A DNA stretch of 64,000 nt from Aulostomus chinensis (GCA_037954235.1 JBBMOA010000015.1:24129569-24193568), one strand, 5' to 3'. Shown: positions 50,346-62,958, counted from the stretch's first letter. Notes: generated by a model from the letters alone, not told the origin. A program made the numbers and translations.

Positions 50346-52364
50346 AGCCTGCCCACTAATGTTCATTCTCCTACGGGCATACACTGTTTGGTGCTCTGAG
50401 GCGGGATTATTCTCCATCACTGCCCGTTTTGTGGCTGTCGGCTCTGGTTGATGGAAATGGTAATGATAACGCCCACACACACACAAACACACACACACAC
50501 ACACTAAACTCTGGGATGGCAACACTGTGGTGTAGCTGTCATGATGACATCATCCCTTCTACAGTGTGTTACATTAGTGTTTCATGGCTTCTCCTGCATC
50601 TCAGCTGATGTTGACACTAAAGCGGCCGGATGTTTTAGCATCGTTTGCTGGCAACTTAAAGTCACGTGACTCTGATTGCATCTGACTGAAGAAGCAGGGG
50701 AGATGGGAGTTCACATATTTCTGATCGGATTGAATTAGCATGCCTCCCTCCACTCACTTCAATCCCTAAAAGTCCACACTTCCAGTTCTCTGTTATTCAG
50801 CTGTGAGATTGGCTTCTAAAGGCTCAGGGTGAGGATCGCTAGCTTGTGTGATTGGTTGATTTTGTTGTCCTGGCACGGTTAAGTTCCCTGTGTGTCTGCA
50901 TCAGTGGAGAGACGGATGAATTCAGGAGGACAGGGAGGAAGTATCTCCACTGCGACATGAAGTCTCTGCCGTATTTAAAAGACTTTTAATGGATTTGTTT
51001 GACATTAAAACTGTTTCAGAGCATCAACCAGTCTTCTTCCTCTTCGTCTCCTGATATTTTACATCCCAGACTCTCAGAGATTTATCTTTACACCCTAACC
51101 CTAACCCACTCACATGTATTGTAATCAATAACTAATAAAAAAGCTCATCCACTGTTGTTTTTCCTGCTATTCTTGGTGCTGTTTTGGGAGAGGGGCATTC
51201 ATGTCCCACATTGCATTTGACTTGTAATGAGCATTCGTGTTGCTTTCACGTCCTCCCGCTGGATTCATTTTCAGCGCTGGTATTTCTGCAGCGTACGGAT
51301 GAATAATTCTGATGAGTTATTTTAATCAGGAGATACAAGTGAAGGAGGAGGAGATCTTTGATGCAGTGACGATTGGTCTTGACAGCCAGACTTTGTCGCT
51401 CTACCTGGAGATTTCTGCTGAGACCCGTGAAAGCAAAGGGAACCTCTGAGGATGCGAGTGGTGATGGGAGGTGAAGGTGTGTGGCCTTGCTGTTGGACAG
51501 CAGTGACCAACTGGCGACCCAGCCATGACTGCAGGGAACGATTAGTCTGAGAAATGTGAATCACATGATCCAAATCTGAGAAAGCAAAGTATTCACTGTG
51601 AAACACTTTACATCTGGCATTATACACTGGGGTTGTGTGTCCTTTATTCTTATAAACATTCCCATTTAAAGTTTTCAACACACATTTGCACTTTGAATCT
51701 CATTTTGAAAAGTACCAACCAACAGAGGCTCCTGAAGTCTCCCTGTGTGAAAAAGTGGAATTTCTACGGGGATAAGAATGTTTGTGTCACAGCTGAAATG
51801 AGTTTCTTGGATTGCAAGGTTAAACTCGGTGCATCAGCTGATTGACTGATGGACTGCAGTCGTCAGTTCAGCTACAACCCTCAGTGTCAGATGCTGGTAA
51901 TTACCATCCAAGCTAGTCGGGCTTTATCAAGCGCTTCTATTGGATGGACTTTGACAAGGTTTAATGTCCTTTGTATTTGGTTGCAAGAATCACTCCTCCT
52001 TAGTTCTTTTTTGTTTTCTTTTTGGCTCTGGACTGTAGCTGCTAGATGCTCTGCTGGCTCCTGCTGGTCTTCTCTGACTTTGTCCGTTTGCTGTGTGCAG
52101 CAGAACAGGTGGAGTAGGTTGAAGAGCTGCCGTGAAGCTAATAGATACCAAGCAGCTCCGTGGAGCAGCAGAGACCTGCAGAACTGGCAACGGGTAATGA
52201 TTGCTCACGTGACTCAGTGGTATTTGTGATCCATAGTTAATATCATAATCTTATGATGAATGCAGCTTTATGGGAAGAGTTCACACAGCTCGTCACTGTC
52301 ACAGTAGACGTCAAGGGATTCCAAGCTTCCTCAGTCTCCGACTCCCAGCAGTACCAATCATCAA

Positions 52365-52367
52365 TTG

Positions 52368-52422
<55 letters not shown>

Positions 52423-52511
52423 CTGTACTTATCCGCCTCCCTCCATCACATCATTCTCTTATTTATCTCCCTCGTCTACCCCCTCTTCGCTCTTTCTCTC
52501 TCACACACACC

Positions 52512-52564
<53 letters not shown>

Positions 52565-52624
52565 TCGTTCTCCCACTCCAGAAGCTCTGACACACACGGT
52601 CACACACACACACATACACACACT
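52365..52624 (+). promoter_or_regulatory. CT/CA simple-repeat leader before the MTAYLSKQ exon
   Basis: Two long (CT)n tracts (52370-52421 and 52513-52559) and a (CA)n stretch (52590-52624) lie 180-440 bases upstream of the start codon at 52804. They are probably promoter-proximal or 5' UTR sequence. CT tracts can bind GAGA-type or pyrimidine-tract proteins, but a role is only inferred. Confidence 0.45.
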
Positions 52625-52803
52625 CCTCTCGCCCATCGTAGCTGCTGCAGCCAGCCAGTCGTTCATTCATCATTCACTCTGCCCCAGCGAGTGGCTCACC
52701 CATCAGACAGGACCGTGTCTCTGGGTTGATGACTGCAAACCTTCAGAGGAGGAACTAAAAGAGTTGAGGGAAGTGGAGGTGAACGTTGCCTGGCCACAGC
52801 AGC

Positions 52804-53139
52804 ATGACTGCCTACCTCAGCAAACAGCAGAGTTGCTTTGCGGACCTGGATGGAAGGGGGGGCTCTGGTGAGGTTCCATGCTCCTTCAGTTGGCACCATC
52901 AGCACCCCAACAGTAACCACCACCGTCACCACCATCACCTGGGCCAGCGTTACCATTATGGATCCGTCCCCGGCGGTGCCACCCTCCCCCGGAGGGGAGC
53001 TCAGATGGCAGCTTGGCATTTGGACAACACGTCTTCCAGGAGCCCGAGCCACCTGGCGGCAGTAAGAGCTAAGGGGGGGAGCTGTGACCTGTGGCCCTAT
53101 GGGTGCAGCTGCACCCAGAACTGGCAGGAGCTCTACCAG
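52804..53139 (+). CDS. dlg2: dlg2 alternative first exon, MTAYLSKQ isoform, with His-rich centre
   Basis: This is a 112-codon exon that starts MTAYLSKQQSC and ends CSCTQNWQELYQ before the donor CAG|GTAAAT, in phase 0. A TGA in frame at 52780-52782 and the A at -3 of the ATG mark it as a first exon. From memory, a mammalian DLG2 isoform begins MNAYLTKQHSC and ends in a C-x-C-x3-W stretch just before ASPAPIIV. Start and end therefore match while the middle does not. The middle holds a histidine-rich run (residues about 31-48, with HHQH and HRHHHH), followed by a Gly/Ser/Arg-rich part. The leader upstream is nearly all CT and CA repeats (52365-52624). Use of this exon would replace the residues encoded at 7318-7482. 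The histidines might bind metal or simply be a low-complexity expansion; the sequence does not decide. Confidence 0.85.
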
Positions 53140-54569
53140 GTAAATCTCTGCTGCTGATGGGGACAGGAGGCTGGGGCTCAGTCCTTGGGCTACTGATTGA
53201 TGGAGGCTTTGACTCTGGTAGTATTAGAGACACCATCGGTCCTTCTTTTGTTATTCCACATCTAAAGACGCGTCTGTTGAGACTGTACCAGTCAGGCACC
53301 TGACCCTTGTGTCAGGAGCTGCGAATTCACCTCGACAAACTCCACCTGTCTTGCTTTTAATATCGCAAACTGTGCTTTCCATCCTGAAAAAAACACATTC
53401 AGTTAGAATAAACAGAGGAGCTCTTTTGAATTATTGATATCCTTTATCTTGTAAGTCTGGAAAAATGTTGACTTTTAGACTTGAAGGGAACTTCAGTTGT
53501 TACGATGTGATTTCCTGGACGGCAGCACCAGACATCCTGCTCAGGTTCCATCAGTACATTCTACAACCCCAAGACGCGTCACAGCCAGACACTGTGAATT
53601 AGTATTATTTTGTAGCTTCACTGGAGTCAGACCTGTTTGATTTTATCAGTGTGTGAAGACTTTGAAGTCACCTTTTGTGCTGTGAATTCTTCATTCAGTC
53701 GAGGGATCTGGGTATGTCAAAAACATCTGAAGAACACATGAAGGAGGAGCTTGAATGCAGCAATGTTCAAAAGGAGAAAGTATATCTCATGAGATTAGGA
53801 TTTCCAGTTATCTGCCTAAGATGAGGTCAAGCGTTGAATCATGGGAGCATCGGTCACAAAATGCTTTCACCTCACGGGAACATTCACAGCAAGCTGGCTG
53901 TGTCGTATGAAACAACGTGGGAAACTGGACTGCTTGCCTATCTCATCTCCAGTACTGGGCCATTACTTTACTTGTATATGTTGTGTATTTTTCACTCAGA
54001 TGACTGGCTCAACCAGGTCTAGCATGAGTTAATCTAATCAGAAATCAGAGCAGTGAAGCAAGCTGCTAATTAGCATCTGAGAGCCGGAGCAGAATTATTC
54101 CTTGAGAGGACAGAGACAGAAAGTCCTCAAGCGCTCAGCAGATGTGGGTGTGGCGAGACATCCAAGAGCACGCGGTTGGTAGAAGCTCCTATATTTGCCT
54201 CAGGGTCTCTCTTCCTAAAATGCATCATTTCAGGGAACACCATGCCTTAATTAGAAGTCTTATTTATGTTTCTGTTTTGCCACACGGTTGTGAAGCTTGA
54301 ATTGTCACAGAACCAAAAGCAGTTCATTCCTGTGACCTCTGGGAGTCCTGTGCAGCAGTTGTGTACTGGTCCCACAGGCACAGATGCCAAACAGTGTCAC
54401 GTGCAAATGAAAAGGACCTTGTCTAAGTGTCCAAATACGTACCGCGCGGATATGTTAAGAAGGCTACCAGTGGACAACACAGCGTGACTCTCTACAAAGG
54501 CTGGATGGACCATTGGACCAAGAATGTCCACCATATTGGCTATGTCATTGTTTCGCCAATGAAGGGCTG

Positions 54570-54600
<31 letters not shown>

Positions 54601-55388
54601 GTATATGTATAGAAAACATATCAGAATACACTGAACTTGTTTTTGTGCTAATCATTGTGTAACATGTAGGATATATCTAGACAAGTCCCTGGAACAAACC
54701 TGCGAAGTTTCGTTCAAATTGACGAGGAGCTGCTCCAGCTAAAAGAGGGTGAGGGGGCGTAGCAGCAATCAGCCTGAAACCCTGGAAATGTTCAGTCGTT
54801 CCCTCCCTTAGGAAATGTAGAATATACCAATGATGAGTCACGTGTGTAAAGTGTTTATAAAACCAATCAAAAGGTGACGCAGGTGCATGAGCCTGGCAGA
54901 GCATCGGCCTAACAGCACCGGACTTGACACCTGTGTTTAATGACAGGTTAAGACATATTACCACTAATATATTTGAAAACAGCCAGCAGGAGCGTGAGCC
55001 TGCTGGCGTCTTGCAGCTGTATTCATCTTTCAAGAAGCTTTCATGTGAGCAGGTGAGATATTTGCTAGTGCCGTTTACCGCGGACTAAAGGAGTTGTTCC
55101 TGTTTAACCTGCCTGTTTTTAGCGGAGCAGAATGTTCAGATGAAATGTGAACATTGACAGGGCGTAATGAGTGATCAGCAGCTGTTTAAGAACTACACAC
55201 ATCCACATAGCTGATGTCCTGCAGAAACAAATCATTTTTTGTGCTTGTGATTTAATTGTTGGGGTGTGTTGTGCTTGTGCAACCATGGCTGAAGTGAAAT
55301 TACCTTACACAAGGCCAGTGGGAGGTAATGAGAGTCCATCAATCATGTAGCTGAGGGAGAAGGGAACTGGGAGATTGCATGGGGGGTG

Positions 55389-55390
<2 letters not shown>

Positions 55391-55441
<51 letters not shown>
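55391..55441. repeat. (GT)n microsatellite
   Basis: A perfect GT run of about 25 units, followed by CTT and poly-G. Confidence 0.95.
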
Positions 55442-55443
<2 letters not shown>

Positions 55444-56504
55444 TGTGGGGGGGGGGGTTGGTTGCTTATTGCACTACCTCTGAAATAAAGGGAGCTGGAC
55501 GATGAGTGTAAGCTGGAACAGAGGTTTCGTGTTGCATGTTAAAGCCAGTATATTTCATGAAACTCTATTGTTCTTCTTCTGTCCGACCAATTTATGTCCC
55601 AAACATTTCAATTGATTGTCCTTCATGATAAGGCTCTACTCAACACTTGAGCAGATAAATTAGGATGAAAGGTAAACGATCCTGTTAGAACCCATCAGTG
55701 GTATCTGTCTGCAGAAGAAGAGGACAGTCAGTGACCTTCATCTTTGAGTCGTGTCGCTGTCTACATATTTGGACCGGTCCATCATTGCCCTGATACTAAG
55801 CACACTTCCAGCACCCACATCTCATATTGTGTTGTTGACTACTTTTGCATGACATATCAGTGAATTATTGATACATTCCCCCCTTTTCATGAGCCACTAT
55901 ACATAGTGGTGCCCTTGAATTATTGAGCAAGACACAACTGAAGAAATAAAAGCCTCTCACTCTGTGAATCTGGAGTTTATATTTGCTCTGTGACGGCAGC
56001 TCCCGCGGTAGGAGACCAGTTTTACAGCTTTCTCAACATCCAGTTCGAGCTGCGTGTCAGACGACACACCAAGCACACTTCTGCACTGGTCTACACTGTC
56101 AGAGCAGACTGGGGCCTGGGGGTTATGACACAGTAGGATTTTAGCACATGACATCAACACTGGGAACTGCATCGACACACTATTGTATGGATTTTACCGC
56201 ACCTCTCATCCAGTTTTTGGTCTGACTGCTACTTAACTGTGCTGGTGGAATTCAGTGAATAATTCAGTATTATTACTCCATGATAGTATCACTGGTGTAG
56301 TTTCATGTGCATGACAGCCTCCTAACATATCATGCTGCTGTACGCTGCCCTAATATGCTGATGGAGGCAGTTGATCACATGGTGATCGTGGAAAGCCTGA
56401 AACAGAGAAATGAGCCTAAGTGCAGTTAAGCATGCCATTTATGTGCTTAGCTGAGTGGCCATTCGCTCTTGGGGCTTACATGTGGGTACTGCAGGGCCCA
56501 ATAC

Positions 56505-56780
56505 CCATCCATCCCTCCATCTATCCATCCATCCATCCATCCATTTTCTCGACCGCTTATCTGTTAAGATGGGGGGGTGGAGCCTATCCCAACTGATGTT
56601 GGGCGAGAGGCAGGGTTCACCCTGGACGGGTCACCAGTCCGCCGCAGGGCCATCAGGTGCAATTAGGGGCTCAGTCTCTTGCTCAAGAATACTTGGACAT
56701 GGTCACTGGGGGAAGTGAGGATGGAACCAGCAACCCTTCAGATTGACGGCCACTCTTCCTCTGAACCATGCCGCCCTTAA
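56505..56780 (-). repeat. family D modular retroposon: C-like head, A-like tail
   Basis: Read on the minus strand, the head GGGCGGCATGGTTCAGAGGA and the part down to TCTTGAGCAAGAGACTGAGC resemble family C. From CAGGTG/GGCCCTGCGG onward the sequence resembles family A, including GACCCGTCCAGGGTG, GGGATAGGCTCCACCC and the (GGAT)n tail. The unit is flanked by the near-identical direct repeats GGCCCAATAC (56495-56504) and GGCCCAACAC (56781-56790). It was therefore inserted as one piece and is not a chance junction of two repeats. Confidence 0.75.
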
Positions 56781-57316
56781 GGCCCAACACTTCTTAGCAA
56801 TTGCCTCCATATTCGTATTTCCAGAATTTGTTCATGTTCATGTGACAGTGTGTTCTGCTTTTGAGAACTAGACGGAAGGCTGATGTGCAGCTGCCCACTG
56901 CTGACCAGCACAACTGACAGGCAGAGGTCAGCAGAAAGCATCCAGTCCCAGGAATAAGATTCATGACAGATCCCTCGGAACTACAATTGGATTATTTAAG
57001 AATCCTGCGGTCGGTTATAATAGGAGGAAATGTGCTGGACAAGAGCCCGTTTGTGTGCTTCCATCTCTCTGTTCCCAGCCTTTCCTCGTCTCTGAACACT
57101 GGGCTCATTGTATAGATTTAGCACTTGTTCAGTTGTAACTCGTAAGTGATGGGATTGTCTCTGCCTTATACTGGTTTTATGGGTCATAAATGTATGAATA
57201 TATGAGCTGCTCATATTATGGCTGCAGTTGTGTTTGCTGATTTGTTGTTGTGCTCTCTCTGTCTCTGTCTCTCTCCGCACGACAAGAAGAAGCATCTTAA
57301 TTGCTGTAATCATCCA

Positions 57317-57317
<1 letters not shown>

Positions 57318-57352
<35 letters not shown>
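57318..57352. repeat. (CA)n microsatellite
   Basis: About 17 CA units. Confidence 0.95.
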
Positions 57353-57355
<3 letters not shown>

Positions 57356-59495
57356 CAAAGTCTTTCCTTCAATCAGCGAGCAGCTTAGCACAGCCAGCCA
57401 GCTGTAATCTTTCTCTTTGTGTTAAATTCACTGACTCAGTCGGTCCACTCAAGTTCACCCGTAGCAGAGAAGTGAAGGAATGAGCCTGGGAGTACGTTGG
57501 CACCGCCCAACCTCCAGCACCCTTGTTTCAAGCCTTTTGAACAGATGTTTCATGAAGTGCTTTTAATGAGGCCTGAGGTTGACTCAAGCACAACCTTCTT
57601 CATGGAGTTTAGAGTTACAGATGAGGAAGTGACGCACCTGTGACTTTCAGAGTGTCATGTGTCTTAGTTCACTCACTATGATATAGTACTTTATATGTAT
57701 TGCACTCTCGTTTATTGTCGTTGTTCACAGTAAAGCTCCTGCTTTTCTCCTTGGATTGTTTATCCTCTCTCCTCCTTGGGCCTCATCACACACCAGACAA
57801 TCTGATGTTTGCTCTCCTGCTTTGACCGTAACACTCCCTCTCTCAGGAGCCTCCACTTCCTACAAACCGTTGGGAGAAACTTTCTGCATTTCATTTTAGT
57901 TCAGTTTATAACTGAAAATGACTGACAGTATCCTGTTGGATAAGTAGTCGTGCAATAACCTGTGCTGAGGACCAGTGTCTGGAAGCCTTTGCAGCCAGAT
58001 GCATAAAACTCTTGTGTAGATTCATGACTCGAAACGTGAACTTGTCTTTCTTCAGCCTGGCTTACAAAGCTGTGTGTCCGCATGGTTCTGTTTTAGACAT
58101 TTCAATCATTCCGTGCTTGTATGCGTCAGCCTAATGACCATATTGATATCCCTTATGTAGCTCATTTCCATGTAAATCACTGTTGCAGTTCAGTCATTCT
58201 TTAGACACGGTAACAAAAAGAACAGCAACGAAATAATGCAATGTCATGGAGTGTGAAATTGGTGGTTTGAGCGACTGGGGAGGTTTGGCAGTCTCTGCAG
58301 CACAACATGAAATATGTAGAGTGGCCAAAAGTGACTGAAACCAGCAAATCAGTTACTCTGAGCTCCAAACCACATGTTCTTTTTTTAATAAATGCAAATT
58401 CCCTGTAGAAAATGGTAGATGCATGTGTTCTATTATCTGCCCAAAGGGGTTTTCACGTTGACATTTTCAGAGCATTCAACACAAGCTGGTGAAGTGTAAG
58501 TGGGCTGTATTTATGTTGCTCCTCCTCTCCCATAGCAACACAGTGTTGCCTCATTCACCCATTCAAACTCACACATTAACGCTCATGTTCATACTCAGGA
58601 GGCGGAGGCCAACAGTCGCCGTCATAAACTCTCCACTCACAGCGCTGAAGTGTCTCTGGTATCGTTCATCAGCCAGATTTCTTGTCCTTCATGAGTGAGT
58701 GATACTCCACCCAAAAATATATAGAAGTCCTGAGCTCATGGAGGTGTTTTTTTCCACCCTATATCACGCCTTCGTGACGCCAAAATGCAGAAAGAGCCTG
58801 CCAAGTATATCGACTAATAACAACTCTCTTGACTTCACGCCAACAAGAGCAAAACTGCCCAAAAACATCTGTTTATAAACTCTCAGGCGCATCGCTTGGT
58901 ATAATCCAGCCGTGTGCTCAGTAATCCACGAAGAAACTTTATTCCACCGTTTCAGCCTTCATCTGTTGGTGCATACATGGTGGCGCTGAACATACAGAGA
59001 GACATTTGTTTGTTTTTAGCTGAAATCAAAGTGTTTGTGGAAGACAGAGCGCATGGAGGAACTTACTGGGTGATGTGCTTGAGGGTTCGTAAATTGGCAA
59101 TTTTACACAGTTTTACTTTTGTTTGGAAGGAATCGTTAGCATTAGTTTCAACTAAATATACGTAGCCGAATCTTTCTGCATTGTGGAGACGCAAAGAATA
59201 ATGCAGGAGTGGAAAGAATATCTGCACACCTGTTTGTGAATACTTCGAAGACAAAATACACTTTTGGGAAGAAGTGTCACTGTTCCACCCTCATGGTCAG
59301 CAGGAATAGCTTTATTAGAGTGTTAAAAATGTGTGTGTGTGTGGGGGGGGGGGGTTCTGGGTTTTAAATGTTGATGATACAGAGATTCTCCAGCTTGTCC
59401 CCTAGACACAATTATGGAAAGTAGGACACTGGTGGATGGGCTGTGGTACTTCTCCATAACAACCATCTCACCCTTTTCTCCTTGTGTCTCCACAG

Positions 59496-59549
59496 GCCAG
59501 CCCCGCCCCGATCATCGTCAACACAGACACTTTGGAGTCAGTTCCTTAC
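59496..59549 (+). CDS. dlg2: dlg2 common exon, linker before PDZ1
   Basis: This 18-codon exon encodes ASPAPIIVNTDTLESVPY. It follows a pyrimidine-rich acceptor ending CTCCACAG and precedes the donor TAC|GTGAGT; both borders are phase 0. The peptide is the characteristic DLG2 linker just before PDZ1 (APIIVNTDTL). This is the junction where every isoform converges: the exon at 7318 and each alternative first exon in the preceding intron end in the matching phase. The introns on either side are about 52 kb (back to 7482) and 1.9 kb. Confidence 0.95.
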
Positions 59550-61419
59550 GTGAGTTTGAAATTTTGTGTCTTTTCCCATGATTTTTGTTCCAGCTGAAAA
59601 TCAACACCGATCAGTCAAAGCCCTCCTTATGCTGCAATATTTAAAGCTTGGCTCTATCTCTTGAGTTTGAGGTGAGATCACATGTGTTGGATTGCAGTTT
59701 GATGGTGTAACTTATCTTAGTAAAACAAACGAGGTTGCACTGCTGAATTATTGATGTTTGTCATGAATAAGAAAGAGCTCAAGAGTTTCTGCAGATCTTC
59801 ATTTCCAGCAGTTTTTACAGAATGTACATCAAAACAAATAAATGAAGCACACGCTGAATTAATTCTCCCCAAATGCAGACGAGGCACAGAGAGCTAGTGC
59901 ATTTTTCATGACACACTGTCACAGCTGTCGGTTATGCTAACAGTAATAGACATTCGGATTCCTGAAATGAGGACAGAGGAGCAGCTTCCCTACCTCGGCC
60001 AGTGACTGCTTCAAAGTCTTTTCCCTGCCAAAATACGTAGATTCATGTAATCAATCAAATCTAAGCGTGATCGTGTGCTGGAGGAGCGTTAGATTTGACC
60101 AAACTCTGTCCTTACACTACTTTGGTTCATTTTGCCTTCCAGGCTCTCTTGCCCCTACGATCACATGGAGATCTGATGCTGCGTGATGATATGCAGCCAA
60201 TCATGCGTGTGTGCTATTCCTGTACGAATGCGTAATGACAGACGTGCTGGCTGCCAATTAATCATCTCAGTCAGATGCAGGATGAGGCTGATTCGTCTCC
60301 ATCCTCCATGTTGCAGAGATAGCAAATGTTGATTAACCATCACCTTAAATTGTTTCCCTTGAGGTGGAGTCTATTTAGCACGGGGGGGGGGGGGGTCATG
60401 AGAACTAACTCCATGTAGTCACCTTTGGTGTGGAACTCTCAGCCTTGTTTCACGTATAAAAGTGTTTTTATACGTGTATATATTCACCTTTCAAGTTCTC
60501 AAATGCGTCTTCATCTCACAGACCCCCCACCCCCCACCCCTTTAACCTCTTGGTTACTCGGAGGGGGGGGGGGCTTTTACTACAAAGGGGGAGGGCCAGA
60601 GTTTTAGCGAGGTATCATCAGACTCATCAGAATCATTCTGCACGACGGAAACAGCTGACTTCAGCATAGTTTGTCATCAAGGGAAACAGGAAATACATTC
60701 TCATAACACAAGGTCCTCAGACAGCATTGAACCCCCCACCCCTCCACCCACCCCCACCCCGCCTCCACCACAGAGGTTCAGCATCGCCAAAGCATCACCA
60801 TCATCAACCCATCTAATAACCTCCTCTCATGTTCTATCGTATGATTGTGTTTATATACACACACTCTCTTACACACACCAACTGCATACACTCAGTGCAC
60901 GCATTTCACCTACACGCACACACACGCAAACACACATTTACGGTTTTCTTCCTGTGTTCTGGTTGTTGCTTCTTTGATGTGAATCTGATTAAATCAAACA
61001 TAGATTGCAGCTCAGTTCTGCTCCAGAAGAGGCCTGAAGGTTAGAGGAACATAGACAGGCTCCGCCTACTGACCAATCACATCTCATGGACAACGTCACG
61101 CCAGTTCGAGTTTATTGCATGCCAATTAAAGTTGGTCATCATCAGATCAACTTCTGTCTAAACGATGGGCGTTTATGTTGAAATGAAAATGATTGAGTAC
61201 AGCTATAAAATGCAAAATACAGATTTCCCAGTTTCGTCTTGGTTGGACTCAACCAAGATGAAAGTATTTTTGTCGTGTGAACACCTCAATGGCAAATTTT
61301 ACTTTTTTGATGAGGTAACACTTTATTATCATCCTCTGACTTCAAATATAAATATTCGGTAGCAGTACAAGTTAAGTTTGAAAGGTAAATGGAGTCGATC
61401 TGTTTTTGTTCATCTGCAG
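59550..61419 (+). other. dlg2 intron
   Basis: 1.9 kb between the linker exon and the first PDZ1 exon. It holds poly-G and poly-C runs near 60381, 60527 and 60561 and a weak CA tract near 60920. No gene or RNA is seen. Confidence 0.75.
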
Positions 61420-61470
61420 GTCAATGGCACAGAAATTGAGTATGAGTTTGAGGAGATCACACTGGAGCGG
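61420..61470 (+). CDS. dlg2: dlg2 exon, start of PDZ1
   Basis: This 17-codon exon encodes VNGTEIEYEFEEITLER, between the acceptor CATCTGCAG and the donor CGG|GTGAGT, both phase 0. The sequence EIEYEFEEITLER is the DLG2 form of the first beta strand of PDZ1. As I recall the paralogues, DLG1 has YEYEEITLER and DLG4 has MEYEEITLER at this place, so the exon helps assign the gene to DLG2. Confidence 0.95.
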
Positions 61471-62833
61471 GTGAGTACCTCTGCTCCCACAGGAGGGACA
61501 CACTTTTCAACATGATAGAGGGAAAATACACAGAGCAAGTCAGTGTATGGGTCTGCATTGAACTTCTACATCATGAGCTAATATCGAAGAAGGGGGATAT
61601 CATCCTCTTTCAGGGAGGTGATGTGGAAAAACTATAAATCACAGCGAACTGAGGTTGGGAGGATTACAAAGACTGCAAGCCACCAAAACTGTGACCTCCA
61701 TAGCCCTCCATCCTCACCAGCTACTGCCTGAGGTCTCTCTGAAGAGGGTGTGGAACAGTGTTATTGGTTCTTTAAGCAATGCGCTTTATCTCACATTGAC
61801 CATCCAAGCAGCACATAGTCATTACACCTTTAACCTAAGTGCTCTGGGCTTGTCAGGATGTCCGGGAGCGAGCTAATGCTGACTCTGCTCCCAGAAAAGG
61901 AGCAAGGACTGAAGCCTGGAGCAACTTTGGAATGTGAAAGGTTACAGTTTCTGAGAATAATGAGCATGTCGGAGAGACAGAGACTGAGGGAAACACACGT
62001 CCATCACATGTCCAATGTACAAGAAGTCTTGGATTGGATCTTTCTGTCAGACTATTTACAAGGTGATTATCTTCAAATCAATCAATTCTGTTTTGCAGTA
62101 ACAAGGCAGAGAGCTTTAGACTTCCAGTATAACCCACCTAAAACCCTATGTGTGCTAAAGCAGTTGTGACACAGCTGGCATAAAGCCACAACGTAATGGA
62201 AATATTGGCCTAGTGAATACGGACAGAGACAACGAGGAAGCAGTTCCAACTGTACCCTAGAGAACCGTGGTCCCGTGGTCCGTGTTTATCATCTTAGCCA
62301 AACTACCTTGTGTTTAGTCTTCTTCAGCCATTGTCCTGAGAGCTGAACCATGTTTTGGTTGAGTGTTCCAGGCAGCAGATCCCTGCAGAGATGCTCGTTG
62401 GCTTTTGTAATCAAGTGTTCACATAAGCTGAAATTGCAATCAGAGCATTCATTTTGTGAATGGGTATCCTGGGGTTTTTATTTGTAGAGCTGACAACGTG
62501 CTGCTGCTGCAGCAGGGAACGTCACGGCCGTCAGAGAGGTTGAATGGGCTACTGAGAAATAAGTATTTTTCATAGTGAGGTGCTGATAATTATATGGTTC
62601 CACCGGCAGAGAGGTTGCGATCTGGAATTGCAGCATAATGCCAGAATCATTATGTAAAGAAAAACTGAACACCTGTGAATTATCTGTAATATACAGAGAG
62701 ATGCCACACTGTTAGGCTTGAATATAATTTGTTTCCGCACAAATACATAGACACACTGCTGACAAAAACACAGTATTGTGTCCAGTACAAGTTAGAGTGG
62801 AAGTGTGTCAGCAACTGCTCTCCATGGCTGCAG
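61471..62833 (+). other. dlg2 intron
   Basis: 1.4 kb of intron. The open frame at 61858-62169 has no recognisable domain and no coding-like neighbours, so I leave it as chance. Confidence 0.75.
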
Positions 62834-62958
62834 GGGAACTCAGGACTGGGCTTTAGCATTGCCGGCGGGACAGATAACCCCCACATCGGTGATGACCCGG
62901 GCATCTTCATCACCAAGATCATCCCAGGAGGTGCTGCAGCGGAGGATGGACGCCTGAG
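62834..62958 (+). CDS. dlg2: dlg2 exon, core of PDZ1 with GLGF loop
   Basis: This 125-bp exon encodes 41 full codons plus two bases of the next. It begins GNSGLGFSIAGG after the acceptor GGCTGCAG and ends at GGAAAEDGRL before the donor AG|GTCAGT. GLGF is the carboxylate-binding loop by which PDZ domains hold the C-terminal tails of partners such as NMDA-receptor GluN2 subunits and Kv1 channels. The segment DNPHIGDDPGIFITKI and the residues AAEDGRL are the DLG2 version. The rest of PDZ1 and all later domains (PDZ2, PDZ3, SH3, guanylate kinase) must lie beyond 64000; I see no further exon before the end. Confidence 0.95.

Larger units (their letters stand above)
43155..52803 (+). other. dlg2 intron upstream of the MTAYLSKQ exon
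   Basis: No supportable coding exon in about 9.6 kb. It contains CA and GT microsatellites, a possible fragment with a GTAGGGATGGGCAC start near 46483, an AATAAAG-(ATTCT) retroposon-like tail near 48085-48118 and a short telomere-like motif at 51091-51107. Other frames are short and featureless. Confidence 0.6.
53140..59495 (+). other. dlg2 intron before the common linker exon
   Basis: About 6.4 kb without a supportable exon. It contains a CA/TA tract (54572-54610), a GT microsatellite (55391-55441), the family D retroposon (56505-56780) and a CA run (57318-57352). Otherwise I see nothing distinctive. Confidence 0.6.

Noticed and set aside
52253..52871. Overlapping long frames of Ser/Leu repeats
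   Set aside because: They are (CT)n and (CA)n microsatellites read in three frames. Only the part from the ATG at 52804 is supported as coding.
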